Assembly (NCBI RefSeq): GCF_000716715.1
Contig: NZ_JNYJ01000024.1
Location: 1-64,000 of the forward strand
DNA from: Dactylosporangium aurantiacum
GTDB lineage: Bacteria > Actinomycetota > Actinomycetes > Mycobacteriales > Micromonosporaceae
Direction: 5' to 3'
DNA: 64,000 bases
Position 1 is the stretch's first letter, and each line of letters opens with the position of its first letter. Under the pieces are notes generated by a model that had not been told where the DNA came from, did not search any database, and saw only the letters and a list, made by a program, of their open reading frames with translations. Shown one piece after another: positions 18,241 to 26,913 of this stretch. The position numbers were made by a program, and so were the translations under genes.

Positions 18241-18414
18241 TGCCGCCGCCTCCTGTGACGTTCGTGGTGATGCGCAGCGTGAACCCAGCAGGTCGCGCCG
18301 CGCGCGGTGAGGAACGGGCGCGCGACCTCGTGGTCAGGTCGTGCGCACCGGTGACGGTCCGCCGGGCCGCGATCGCCACGGGCGGTGGTGCGTTGATGTC
18401 GCCGCGCTGCGCGG

Positions 18415-19491
18415 TTACCTCCCGGCCTCCGACAGCGCCAGCCCGGTGTCCGCGTCGAACAGGTGCGCCCGGTCCAGGTCGACCGTGACGCGCACCCGCT
18501 CGCCCGGCGTACCGGTGACGGTGGGCCGGGCCTTGACCTTCAGCATCTCCGTCCCCACCTGGACGTCGACCACCGTGCGGTCGCCGAGCGGCTCGAGGCC
18601 GTAGAGCTCACCCTCCAGCGACGCGTCCCCGCGCTGCTCGACGGACAGGTCCTCGGCGCGCACGCCCAGCAGCAGCCGGCGGCCGTCCTCGGCCGTGGTC
18701 CAGCGGGGCCGCGGCAGCGTCCAGCCTGCCTCCCCGACCAGACGGTCACCCTCGGCGTGGCAGGCGAGCAGGCTGATCCGCGGGCTGCCGACGAAACCCG
18801 CGACCCACTGGTTGGCCGGCCGCTCGTACACCTCGGTCGGCGTGCCGACCTGTTGCACCGTGCCCTCCTTGAGCACCGCGACCTGGTCGGCCATGGACAG
18901 GGCCTCGACCTGGTCGTTGGTCACGTAGACGAAGGTCGCCCCGAGGCTGCGGTGGATGCGGGTGAGCTCGGTGCGCATCTCGACGCGGAGCTTGAGGTCG
19001 AGGTTCGTCAGCGGCTCGTCCATGAGGAACGCCCGCGGGCGGCGGACCAGTGCCCGGGCCAGGGCGACCCGCTGCATCTCGCCGCCGGACAGCTGCGCGG
19101 GCTTTCGCTGCAGCAGCCGTTCGATGTGCAGCAGCTTCGACACCTGCTCGACGGCGGCCGCGATCTCGCTCGCGGAGCTGCGGCGCGCCCGCAGCGGCGA
19201 GGCGATGTTCTCGAACACCGTGCGCCGCGGGTACAGGGCGTAGCTCTGGAAGACCATGGCCAGGTCGCGTGCGGCCGGTTCGTCACCGGTGGCGTCCCGG
19301 CCGTCCAGGTGCACCGACCCGGCGTCGAGCTTCTCCAGGCCGGCGATCGCCCGCAGGGTCGTCGTCTTGCCCGCCCCGGACGGTCCGAGCACGACGAAGA
19401 ACGCGCCGTCCGGCACGTCCAGCGTCACCCCGTCCAGGGCCTGGACCTCGCCGAAGGACTTGCGCAGCCCGTGCGCTGCCACGGTTCCCAT
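18415..19491 (-). CDS. Importer ATPase with Asn at the switch-histidine position
   Basis: This 358-residue MalK/UgpC-type ATPase has Walker A GPSGAGKTT, Q-loop VFQSYALYP, signature LSGGEMQRVALARAL, Walker B FLMDEPLTNLD and a C-terminal TOBE regulatory domain (VGVRAEDL-like LLLGVRAEDLSV). The H-loop reads YVTNDQVEAL where the family has YVTHDQVEA. The codon is AAC, one base from CAC. The sister ATPase next door keeps His. Loss of the switch His usually cripples hydrolysis, so this may be the degenerate half of an asymmetric heterodimer. ATG 19491 shares one base with the upstream stop; GTG 19494 is an alternative. Confidence 0.92.
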   Translation of the reverse strand: MGTVAAHGLRKSFGEVQALDGVTLDVPDGAFFVVLGPSGAGKTTTLRAIAGLEKLDAGSVHLDGRDATGDEPAARDLAMVFQSYALYPRRTVFENIASPLRARRSSASEIAAAVEQVSKLLHIERLLQRKPAQLSGGEMQRVALARALVRRPRAFLMDEPLTNLDLKLRVEMRTELTRIHRSLGATFVYVTNDQVEALSMADQVAVLKEGTVQQVGTPTEVYERPANQWVAGFVGSPRISLLACHAEGDRLVGEAGWTLPRPRWTTAEDGRRLLLGVRAEDLSVEQRGDASLEGELYGLEPLGDRTVVDVQVGTEMLKVKARPTVTGTPGERVRVTVDLDRAHLFDADTGLALSEAGR

Positions 19492-20558
19492 CACGCCACC
19501 AGCTCTTCCGTGCTCACGTCGTAGACCGTCGGGGTCGCGCCGGAGTGCCGCAGCCCGACCGGCGCGTCGACGGCGAACCGGATCGTCGGTGGCATCCGGA
19601 CACGTACGTCGCGCTGCCCGCCGTGGTCGACCACGTAGATGATCTCGTCGCCCAGCCCTTCCGCCGCGACCACCCGGGCCGGGACGGAATGTTCCGCCCC
19701 CGGTGCGGTGACTTCCAGCGCCTCCGGGCGGACGCCCGCGACGAGGCGGCGGTCGCGCGGCAGGCCCGGCGGTGGTGTGAGGTCCAGTCCGCCCTGGCTG
19801 CGCAGCTTCCCGTCGGCCACCTCGACCTCGATGAGGTTCATCGGCGGGGAGCCGATGAACGCGGCGCAGAACAGGCTCGCCGGGCGGTCGTAGACCTCCA
19901 ACGGCGTGCCGATCTGCTCGACGCGGCCCTTGTTGAGGATGGCGATGCGGTGCCCGAGCGACATCGCCTCGACCTGGTCGTGGGTGACGTAGACCATCGT
20001 CGTGCCCAGCTGCCCCTGCAGGTGCTTGATCTCCGTGCGCATGTCCGCCCTCAGCTCGGCGTCCAGGTTGGTGAGCGGTTCATCCATGAGGAACGCGCGC
20101 GGCCGCCGTACCAGGGCGCGAGCGAGCGCGACGCGCTGCTGCTCCCCGCCGGACAGCCGGCGCGGTCGCCGGTCCATGAGCGGACCGAGCCGCATCAGCC
20201 GGGCGGCCTCCTCGACCCGCGCGCGCACCTCCCGCTCGGGCAGTCCCTCGGCCCGCAGCGGGAACGCCAGGTTGTCGCGGGTCCGCAGGTGCGGGTAGAG
20301 CGCGTAGAACTGGAACACCATGGCGATGTCGCGTTCGGCGGGCGGCAGGTCGTTGACGAGCGTGTCGCCGATGCGGATGTCGCCCGACGTCTGCCGCTCC
20401 AGGCCGGCGATGGCCCGCAGCGTGGTCGTCTTGCCGCAACCGGAGGGGCCGAGCATCACGAACAGCTCGCCGTCGCCGATGGACAGGTCCACGTGCTCGA
20501 CCGCGACCGTCCCGTCCGGGTAGCGCTTGTGCAGCGCGGTCACCTCGATGCCCGCCAT
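19491..20558 (-). CDS. Importer ATPase (MalK/UgpC-type), canonical partner
   Basis: This 355-residue ATPase has all motifs intact: GPSGCGKTT, Q-loop VFQFYALYPH, LSGGEQQRVALARAL, FLMDEPLTNLD and the switch His in YVTHDQVEAMSL, followed by an MOP/TOBE domain (LVAGVRPEALEV). ATG 20558 overlaps the permease stop (TGATG) and the gene end overlaps the second ATPase start. Two different ATPases encoded in tandem behind two permeases recall heterodimeric importers such as the rhizobial glycerol system GlpST, but the substrate here is not established. Confidence 0.93.
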   Translation of the reverse strand: MAGIEVTALHKRYPDGTVAVEHVDLSIGDGELFVMLGPSGCGKTTTLRAIAGLERQTSGDIRIGDTLVNDLPPAERDIAMVFQFYALYPHLRTRDNLAFPLRAEGLPEREVRARVEEAARLMRLGPLMDRRPRRLSGGEQQRVALARALVRRPRAFLMDEPLTNLDAELRADMRTEIKHLQGQLGTTMVYVTHDQVEAMSLGHRIAILNKGRVEQIGTPLEVYDRPASLFCAAFIGSPPMNLIEVEVADGKLRSQGGLDLTPPPGLPRDRRLVAGVRPEALEVTAPGAEHSVPARVVAAEGLGDEIIYVVDHGGQRDVRVRMPPTIRFAVDAPVGLRHSGATPTVYDVSTEELVA

Positions 20559-21469
20559 CAGCGTCGCACCGCCCCGAGCGTCACGCCGGCGATGAGGTGC
20601 TTGCGCACCAGGTAGGCGAAGACGAGCACCGGCAGGGCGAACACCACGGAGGCGGCGGCCACGAGACCCCAGTCCACGGTGGTGCCACCGATGAGGCCGG
20701 CGATGGCGGGCGGGGCCGTGCGCACGTCGTCGCTGGAGGTGAGGAAGATGGCGAACACGAACTCGTTCCAGGAGAAGATGAGGGCGAAGACCGCCGTCGC
20801 GGCGATGCCGGGCACGAGCAGCGGCAGGGTGAACTTGCGGAACGCCTGCAGGCGGGTGTAGCCGTCGAGCATGGCGGCGTCCTCGTACTCCGCGGGCACC
20901 TCGTCGACGAACCCCTTCATCATCCAGATCGTGAACGGGACGTTGAACGCGGTGTAGATGAGGATGAGGCCGAGCTGGGTGTCGATGAGCCCGACCTGGC
21001 GGTACATGAGGAAGATCGGGATCACGACCACCACGGGCGGCATGAAGCGGGTCGACAGGATGAAGAACAGCTGGTCCTTCTTGGCCTTCAGGGCGAAGCG
21101 CGAGTAGGCCCAGGCCGCCGGGACCCCCAGCACGGTGGCCAGCACCGTGGAGACGCCGGCGACCACGACGGAGTTGAGGAAGGAGACCGACAGGCCCGAG
21201 CGGCCGGTGCCGGAGGAGACGAACACGTCCTTGAAGTGGTCGATGGTGACGGCGAAGTCGAAGAACTTGGCCGGCACGGCATAGACGTCCCGGTTCTGTT
21301 TGATGGACGTCTCGATCATCCACAGCACCGGGAAGAGCATGACGACGGCCAGCACGGCCAGCAGTGCGACCTCCAGGACGGCGCGGCCCCGGCCGCCGAA
21401 GCGGCGCGTGGGTGGCTTGTGGTCCCGCACGGGTCCGGTGGACACGGCCTCATCCACGGAGATGGCCAT
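20558..21469 (-). CDS. Carbohydrate-type ABC importer permease (MalG-like)
   Basis: This 303-residue protein has six membrane segments after a cytoplasmic N-terminus of about 30 residues (first helix VLEVALLAVLAVVMLFPVLW). The EAA loop EYEDAAMLDGYTRLQAFRKF contacts the ATPases. The start is decided by AAGGAGG a few bases before ATG 21469; the same bases lie at the end of the preceding permease, whose stop overlaps it (TGATG). It pairs with the MalF-like subunit. Confidence 0.93.
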   Translation of the reverse strand: MAISVDEAVSTGPVRDHKPPTRRFGGRGRAVLEVALLAVLAVVMLFPVLWMIETSIKQNRDVYAVPAKFFDFAVTIDHFKDVFVSSGTGRSGLSVSFLNSVVVAGVSTVLATVLGVPAAWAYSRFALKAKKDQLFFILSTRFMPPVVVVIPIFLMYRQVGLIDTQLGLILIYTAFNVPFTIWMMKGFVDEVPAEYEDAAMLDGYTRLQAFRKFTLPLLVPGIAATAVFALIFSWNEFVFAIFLTSSDDVRTAPPAIAGLIGGTTVDWGLVAAASVVFALPVLVFAYLVRKHLIAGVTLGAVRR

Positions 21470-22419
21470 CAGTCCTCCTTGAGCTTGTTCAAGTAGCGCA
21501 GGTAGAACTGCGTAAGGATGATGACGACGATGACCATGAGGATCCCGTACGCCGACGCGGTTCCGGTGTTGAAGCCCAGGAACGCGACCTTGTAGACGTG
21601 GAACGACAACGTCTCGGTCGACACCCCCGGACCTCCGCTGGTGAGGATGTAGACGAGGTCGAACTGCCGGAAGGCCTCGATGGCCCGGAACAGCACGGCG
21701 ATGAGCAGCAGCGGCCACACCAGCGGCAGCGTGATGGTCCGGAACCGGAACCACTCGGACGCCCGGTCGATCGAGGCGGCCTCGTACAGGTACTTCGGGA
21801 CCGCGGTGAGGCCGGCGAGCGCGATGAGCATGATGAACGGCGTCCACTGCCAGGTGTCGACGACGATCAGGGACAGCAGTGCCGTCCGCTGCCGGGTGAG
21901 CCACTCCACCTGCCCCAGGCCGAGCGAGCCGAGCATGCTGTTGACCACGCCGAACTGCGCGTCGAGCATGAACCGCCAGAACAGCCCGACCACGACCGGC
22001 GACAGCATCATCGGCACCAGGAACAGCGTGGTCAGCAGGCCCCGCCCGCGCGTACGCCGGGAGATCAGGTAGGCGATGGTGAAACCGAGCACGGTCTGCA
22101 GGATCACCGCACCGACCACGAAGATCAGCGTCGTCAGGGTCCGCTGGTGCACCTGCGGCGACGTCAGGATGGCGGTGTAGTTGCCGAACCCGACGAACTC
22201 GGCGGGCCCCCCGCGGGTGGCCGAGTAGTCGGTGAAGGACAGGTACAACGTCCACAGCAACGGGAACACCGACATCGCGAGCAGCAGCAGCAACGCGGGG
22301 GAAGTGAAGACCACGGCGAGCCCGCGGTCACTCAGGCGGCGGGACCGGCCCCGCGCAGGCGGCGTCGCGGACGCCACCTGCCCGGGGTCATCGGTCTTCA
22401 GCGGGACCGGGTCACTCAC
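21469..22419 (-). CDS. Carbohydrate-type ABC importer permease (MalF-like)
   Basis: This 316-residue integral membrane protein has six helices (first at about 34-56, FTSPALLLLLAMSVFPLLW). It carries a periplasm-side segment with YTAILTSPQV and the EAA loop YLYEAASIDRASEWFRFRTI. GTG 22419 overlaps the stop of the solute-binding protein gene (GTGA). Its stop is fused to the next start. It forms the translocation pore with the 20558-21469 product. Confidence 0.93.
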   Translation of the reverse strand: MSDPVPLKTDDPGQVASATPPARGRSRRLSDRGLAVVFTSPALLLLLAMSVFPLLWTLYLSFTDYSATRGGPAEFVGFGNYTAILTSPQVHQRTLTTLIFVVGAVILQTVLGFTIAYLISRRTRGRGLLTTLFLVPMMLSPVVVGLFWRFMLDAQFGVVNSMLGSLGLGQVEWLTRQRTALLSLIVVDTWQWTPFIMLIALAGLTAVPKYLYEAASIDRASEWFRFRTITLPLVWPLLLIAVLFRAIEAFRQFDLVYILTSGGPGVSTETLSFHVYKVAFLGFNTGTASAYGILMVIVVIILTQFYLRYLNKLKED

Positions 22420-23846
22420 AGCCCGCCGCCGCCCTTGCGGTTACTGGAGTCGAGCACCTTCTGCTGTTCCTTGGCGATGTCGTTGAGCGCGTCCTTCGGC
22501 TGCTTCGCGCCGTTGAGCGCCGCGTTCACGTTGGTGTTCTCGATGTCGACGAGGCGCGCGTACTCGGGCACGTTCCACATGTCCCGCATCCGCGGCACCG
22601 AGTCCGCGTACACCTGGTTGAACGGCGAGGCGTTGAGGAACTCCGGCGACTGCAGCGCGTCCGTGCGCGCCGGCACGCCACCGGCCGCGGCCCACTTCTT
22701 CTGGATGTCGGCCTGCTCGAACCACTTCATGAAGTTCAGCGCCTCCGCCTGGTTCTGCTTGGCGGAGTAGGCCGAGATGTGCATCCCCATGCCGCCGAGC
22801 GGCACCAGGTTCGTCTTCTGCGTCGGCAGGGTGGCGAAGCCCAGCTTGGTGAGGATCTGCTCCCGCGTGGTGCCGAGCGTCGACTGCTTCGGGTCGAGCA
22901 GGCCACCGCTCGCGGCGATCCACTGGAACGCGATGCACGCCTTGCCCTGGGCGACCGAGGCGTTCACCTCGTCGATGAACCAGTTCCCGGAACCCTTGGC
23001 GGTCAACGGCTTCATCTTGTTGACCAGGACGTCCATCGCCTCCTGCCCGGCCTGGTCGTTGAGGACGCCGTCGATCTTGCGGTCCTTGGCGTTCCAGAGG
23101 TTGCCGCCGTACACGCCGTTGACGGTGTTGTAGGTGACGGCCGCCGCGTCGGAGCCGTTGGCCTGGTGGAACGCCAGCCCGCTGACGCCGGGGTTGTCCG
23201 TCTGGCACTTCTGCGCGACCGAGATCATCTCGTCCCAGGTCTGCGGCGGCTTCTCGCCGATGAGGTCCTTGCGGTAGATCATCGTCCACGTGTCGCCGAG
23301 CAGCGGCAGCCCGTACAGGCTGGCGTTCTCGTCGCGCTTGCCGGTCTCCGCCTGGGGGAACTGGCCGTAGGCCGCCAGCAGGTACGGGTTGTAGGCGGTG
23401 ACGTCGATGTTCTTCTTGACGAAGTCGGTGATGTCGAGGATGTTGCCGTTCGTCACGGCCTCACCGATGTGTTGCGAGTCCAGGATCGCGATGTCGAAGT
23501 CGGTCTTGCGCGCGGCGAACTGGGTGAACATCGCGTCGTGCCAGTTCGCGTTCGGTACGGTGTTGACCTTGATGGTGACGTTCGGCCGTTCCTTCTTGTA
23601 CTCCGCGTTCGCGAACTCCTCCAGCGCATGGGCGGGGGGCCACTCGAACCAGATGAAGCTGAGGGTCAGCGGGTCCTGGGTGAGCGCCGGGATGCTCGCC
23701 GGCGCCTTCGGTGCGCCCGACTTCGCGCCGTCGCCGTCGTCGCCGCCGCACGCCGTTATGGTCGTGGCCAGCAATAAGGCCGCGGCGGCGAGCTGCGCCT
23801 TCCGGCCGGGAAAGGACAGTCGTCCTGTTCGCTGTGGGTACCGCAT
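22416..23846 (-). CDS. Extracellular solute-binding lipoprotein (family 1)
   Basis: This 476-residue protein has a lipoprotein signal with lipobox TTITAC, Cys at about residue 33, followed by a Gly/Asp-rich linker. The mature part shows the family 1 binding-protein pattern: ALEEFANAEYKKERPNVTIKV near the start, FDIAILDSQHIGEAV, and later SAKQNQAEALNFMKWF. It should deliver the ligand to the two permeases. It is the first gene of the importer operon, facing the GntR gene across a 368-bp divergent region, so it is the likely repression target. Confidence 0.93.
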   Translation of the reverse strand: MRYPQRTGRLSFPGRKAQLAAAALLLATTITACGGDDGDGAKSGAPKAPASIPALTQDPLTLSFIWFEWPPAHALEEFANAEYKKERPNVTIKVNTVPNANWHDAMFTQFAARKTDFDIAILDSQHIGEAVTNGNILDITDFVKKNIDVTAYNPYLLAAYGQFPQAETGKRDENASLYGLPLLGDTWTMIYRKDLIGEKPPQTWDEMISVAQKCQTDNPGVSGLAFHQANGSDAAAVTYNTVNGVYGGNLWNAKDRKIDGVLNDQAGQEAMDVLVNKMKPLTAKGSGNWFIDEVNASVAQGKACIAFQWIAASGGLLDPKQSTLGTTREQILTKLGFATLPTQKTNLVPLGGMGMHISAYSAKQNQAEALNFMKWFEQADIQKKWAAAGGVPARTDALQSPEFLNASPFNQVYADSVPRMRDMWNVPEYARLVDIENTNVNAALNGAKQPKDALNDIAKEQQKVLDSSNRKGGGGL

Positions 23847-24214
23847 CCTCTGCCTGCTTTCTGGGAGGGGACTTCGGGAGCGTTGCTGCGTGCTTCGCCG
23901 TGCAGGTGCTGGGGGTGTTCAGGCCTGGCGCCGGTCTGCGCGACGGCCGTCGCGCGGACCGGTGTCACGGGTGTGCCGCGAGTCGAAATGTCGTTCGGCC
24001 CCTGCCGCCGGTGGCGAACCGGGCGGGACGTCGAGCATGCTCGTGGGAGCTTCAGGTGATCGAAGTTGAACGCTGGCGGGCGGTCCCGCGATGGTGCAGG
24101 ATGGCTCGCATCCACCGCGTTTCCTATACGATTCAAGTGGGCGTCAGCATGCAGCAGCGCTGCGATCGATGTCAACAGGTTCGCGCAGACGCAAGAAGGG
24201 GACCTCACGTCACG
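23847..24214. promoter_or_regulatory. Divergent control region between importer operon and GntR gene
   Basis: This 368-bp stretch has no supported coding frame. It must hold both promoters. A TATACGAT-like hexamer lies at about 24126 and an AAGAAGGGG ribosome site at about 24193-24201 serves the regulator. I did not find one dominant palindrome, so the FCD-GntR operator is not pinpointed. Confidence 0.45.
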
Positions 24215-24958
24215 ATGGACGACGAAGCGACGCCCGGGTGGGGCAACGGCGCCACGACCGGCGGGCCGCCGCCGGGAAGATCTCGCGGCCGGCTCGCCGA
24301 CGAGGTGTACGACACGCTGCTCGGACAGCTGATGTCGCTACGGATCGAGCCTGGCTCCCGCGTCACGATCGACGTCCTGGCACGCGAGTTGGGGGTCTCG
24401 CAGACGCCGATCCGGGACGCCCTGAACCGCATGGAGGCCGAGGGCCTGGTCGTGCGGGTACCCCATGCCGGCTACCGCATTCCCCCGCAAATCACCCGGC
24501 AACGGTTCGAGGACATGCTCGAGATCCGCCTGCTGCTGGAGCCGGCGGCGGCCCGCAGATCCGCCGAACGCGCCACCCCGCAGCAGGTGGCCGGCCTGCG
24601 ACGGATGCTGGAGGAGATGGCGGAGCTGGAGCGCGGCGAGGGGCCCATGGCCTACGGCGCCTTCGGGCTGCGCGACGCCGCGTTCCACGACCTCATCGCC
24701 CTGAGCGCGGAGAACCAGGTCATCCGCGAGGCGCTCGCCCGCCTGCACACGCACGTGCACCTGTTCCGGCTGCACCGCGACTTCCAGGTCACGCACCTGG
24801 CCATGGCCGAGCACGACGCGATCGTCGCCGCGGTCGCCGCGCGCGACCCCGACGCCGCGGCCTATGCCATGCGCCGGCACATCCTGCGCTCCGGCGACCG
24901 GTTCCGCCGCCTGTTCGACGGGATCAAGGACGTCGACGCGATGGCGGTAGAGGCTTGA
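24215..24958 (+). CDS. GntR-family regulator with FCD ligand domain
   Basis: This 247-residue regulator has a winged helix at about 30-95 (LADEVYDTLLGQLMSLRIEPGSRVTI, LARELGVSQTPIRDALNRMEAEGLV). An all-helical FCD domain follows (EIRLLLEPAAARRSAE, AAFHDLIALSAENQVIREAL, MAEHDAIVAAVAARD, AYAMRRHILRS); conserved Asp/His residues usually bind a metal and a small carboxylate. ATG 24215 chosen because of AAGAAGGGG upstream; a longer frame runs on to 23711. It probably represses the divergent importer/dehydrogenase operon and answers the imported compound or its acid product. Confidence 0.9.
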   Translation: MDDEATPGWGNGATTGGPPPGRSRGRLADEVYDTLLGQLMSLRIEPGSRVTIDVLARELGVSQTPIRDALNRMEAEGLVVRVPHAGYRIPPQITRQRFEDMLEIRLLLEPAAARRSAERATPQQVAGLRRMLEEMAELERGEGPMAYGAFGLRDAAFHDLIALSAENQVIREALARLHTHVHLFRLHRDFQVTHLAMAEHDAIVAAVAARDPDAAAYAMRRHILRSGDRFRRLFDGIKDVDAMAVEA

Positions 24959-25042
24959 CGGGCGGGCCAGGCCCGAGGAATGCTGACTCCCACCGGATCA
25001 GATCGGATAGGATCACCCGCCCCTAGACGCGAGGAGAAGCAG

Positions 25043-25612
25043 GTGCCCAGAGCACTGCTCCTGACCGGCGACGCCGCCGAAGAGCTCGACACCATGTATC
25101 CCTACTACCGCGTGCAGGAGGGCGGCTGGGACGTCGACGTCTCGTCACGGACGATGCGCGACGTGCAGCTGGTCATCCATGAGTTCGACCCCAACTCCGA
25201 CGCCTACGTGGAGAAGAACGGCCGGAAGCTGCCGGTCGACGTGCCCTGGTCCGAGGTCGACGTCGAGCGCTACGACGCCCTCATCATCCCCGGCGGCCGC
25301 GCCCCCGAGTGGATCCGGGTCGACGCCGACGTCAGGCGCATCACCGAGCACTTCTTCGCCCGCAACCTCCCGATCGCGCTGGTGTGCCACGGCGCGCAGG
25401 TGCCGGCGGTGTACGGGCTGCTGAAGGGCCGGAAGACGGCCTGCTTCCCGCCCATCACCGGCGACATGGAGAACGCGGGCGCGACCGTCATCGACGCCCC
25501 CGACGTCGTGGACGGCAACCTCGTCTCCTGCCGGGGATGGCCCGACATGCCGCAGTTCGGCAAGGCGATGATGGAGCTGTTCTCGAAGTCCATCGGCGCC
25601 GCACCGGCATGA
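25043..25612 (+). CDS. DJ-1/PfpI-family protein
   Basis: This 189-residue protein has a DJ-1/PfpI fold: LLLTGDAAEELDTMYPYYRVQEGG at the start, YDALIIPGGRAPEW in the middle, and nucleophile Cys115 in IALVCHGAQV followed by a His. The C-terminal segment GNLVSCRGWPDMPQFGKAMME matches DJ-1 members that act as amidases or carbonyl-detoxifying enzymes. GTG 25043 has GAGGAG upstream. It is in an operon with the GntR gene and hydrolase, so it may handle a reactive aldehyde of the same pathway. The exact reaction is uncertain. Confidence 0.88.
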   Translation: MPRALLLTGDAAEELDTMYPYYRVQEGGWDVDVSSRTMRDVQLVIHEFDPNSDAYVEKNGRKLPVDVPWSEVDVERYDALIIPGGRAPEWIRVDADVRRITEHFFARNLPIALVCHGAQVPAVYGLLKGRKTACFPPITGDMENAGATVIDAPDVVDGNLVSCRGWPDMPQFGKAMMELFSKSIGAAPA

Positions 25613-25635
25613 GCACCCCTGAGCTGTCCCGGTGA
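25609..25635 (+). other. Eight-codon bridging mini-ORF
   Basis: ATG 25609 overlaps the DJ-1 stop (ATGA). The frame reads MSTPELSR and ends at TGA 25633-25635, which overlaps the hydrolase GTG 25632 (GTGA). It could couple translation through re-initiation, or be the true hydrolase N-terminus separated by a one-base indel. Confidence 0.4.
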
Positions 25636-26456
25636 CGGCACTTCGGACCGTCACCGTCGACGGCTCCCCCGTCCACGTCATGGAGCGCGGCACGGGGCCC
25701 GCGGTGCTGATGCTGCACGGCTCCGGACCCGGCACGACCGGGTCCGGAGCCTGGGCGACGACGGCGCAGGCGCTGGGCACGTCCTGGCACCTGGTGGCTC
25801 CCGACCAGGCGGGGTTCGGCCGCACACCGGTCCCGGCGGGCTCCAGAGGCGGGCTGCGGCTGTGGACGCAGCAGGCCGCCGGCCTGATGGATGCCCTCGG
25901 TGTCGAGCACTACGCCGTGGTGGGTCACTCCATGGGCGGTGCCGTGGCGCTGGCGCTGGCCGCCGCGCGTCCCCGGCAGGTCACCCAGGTCGTGGCGGTC
26001 TCGACGATGGGCGCCCCCGGGGCGCCGCTGTCCGCCGACCTCGACGCGATCTGGGCCGCCCCCGCCGGGCCGCCCGGGGCCCGGGACATGTTGCGCCGCC
26101 TCATGTTCGACCAGGCCCTCGTGACCGAGCCGGCCGTCGACGCCCGCGCCGCCGCGATGCGGGAGGGGGCGGCCGCATACGCGTCGTTGTTCCCTCCGCC
26201 CAGGGCCCGCTGGGCCGACGATCTCGCCCTCCCGGCCGGGACGCTGGCCGGGATCCGCGCCCCCGTGCTGCTCGTCCACGGCGCCGAGGACCGGGTCACC
26301 CCACTCGGGACGGCAGCCCTGCCCCTGCTCGAACATCTGGCCGACGTCCGGCTGTACGTGCTCGGGCGATGCGGTCATGTGCCGGCCGTCGAGCACCCGC
26401 AGGAGTTCCAGCGAATCCTGTCGTATTTCCTCCGCCCGGAACACGGTCACCACTGA
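25632..26456 (+). CDS. Alpha/beta hydrolase (meta-cleavage-product hydrolase-like)
   Basis: This 274-residue hydrolase has oxyanion-hole LHGSGPGTTG (about 28-37), nucleophile Ser100 in VGHSMGGAVAL, acid Asp in VHGAEDRVTP and catalytic His in CGHVPAVEHP. HGSGPG and the length match C-C bond hydrolases of the MhpC/BphD type, though simple esterases share the motifs. It is third in the GntR-DJ-1-hydrolase operon opposite the importer. GTG 25632 has no good ribosome site, which supports coupling through the mini-ORF. Confidence 0.9.
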   Translation: MTALRTVTVDGSPVHVMERGTGPAVLMLHGSGPGTTGSGAWATTAQALGTSWHLVAPDQAGFGRTPVPAGSRGGLRLWTQQAAGLMDALGVEHYAVVGHSMGGAVALALAAARPRQVTQVVAVSTMGAPGAPLSADLDAIWAAPAGPPGARDMLRRLMFDQALVTEPAVDARAAAMREGAAAYASLFPPPRARWADDLALPAGTLAGIRAPVLLVHGAEDRVTPLGTAALPLLEHLADVRLYVLGRCGHVPAVEHPQEFQRILSYFLRPEHGHH

Positions 26457-26469
26457 ACCCGTCAGCCGG

Positions 26470-26743
26470 TCAGTAGACGGCCGGGACCCGCCGCCGGACG
26501 GCGATGTCGGCCAGCCGGGACAGCATCTCGGCGCTGCGCGGGCCGAGCAGCGCCGCTTGGACCCGGCGCGGGACGTGCCGGCCGATGCCCTCGGTGCAGG
26601 CGGGTCCCGGCCGCGGGCCAGCCCTCGTCGACGTCCCGGACGTGGGACGCGCCGACCACCCAGCTGGCGTACGTCCAGCCGTCGGCCAGGACGGCGAAGA
26701 CGCGATCGGGTGAGGTGCGGACGAGCTTGCGCCGCCTGGCCAC
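26470..26743 (-). pseudogene. SRPBCC-family protein with internal deletion
   Basis: The start reads MARRRKLVRTSPDRVFAVLADGWTYASWVVGASHV, then DEGWPAAGTRLH, a typical SRPBCC N-terminal strand, helix and loop. The frame then loses sense, while another frame continues as GIGRHVPRRVQAALLGP and NAE-like SAEMLSRLADIAVRR to a stop at 26470, matching the C-terminal helix of the same family. About 60 central residues are missing compared with the usual ~145. The gene is therefore broken. Confidence 0.65.
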
Positions 26744-26913
26744 TGCCGTCTCCCTTCGACGCCGGATCCGCGGTCTTCCCGGTCCTGGCCGGATGAAAGC
26801 ACCGGTGGGCCGGTCTCCCCCGTCGGCCAGGTGCCGGATCGTAGGCTGGCGGGCCGAACCGTGCAGCTGCGTTGACAGCCATGTGCAAGCTGATGTGACT
26901 GGAGGGGGAGCGC

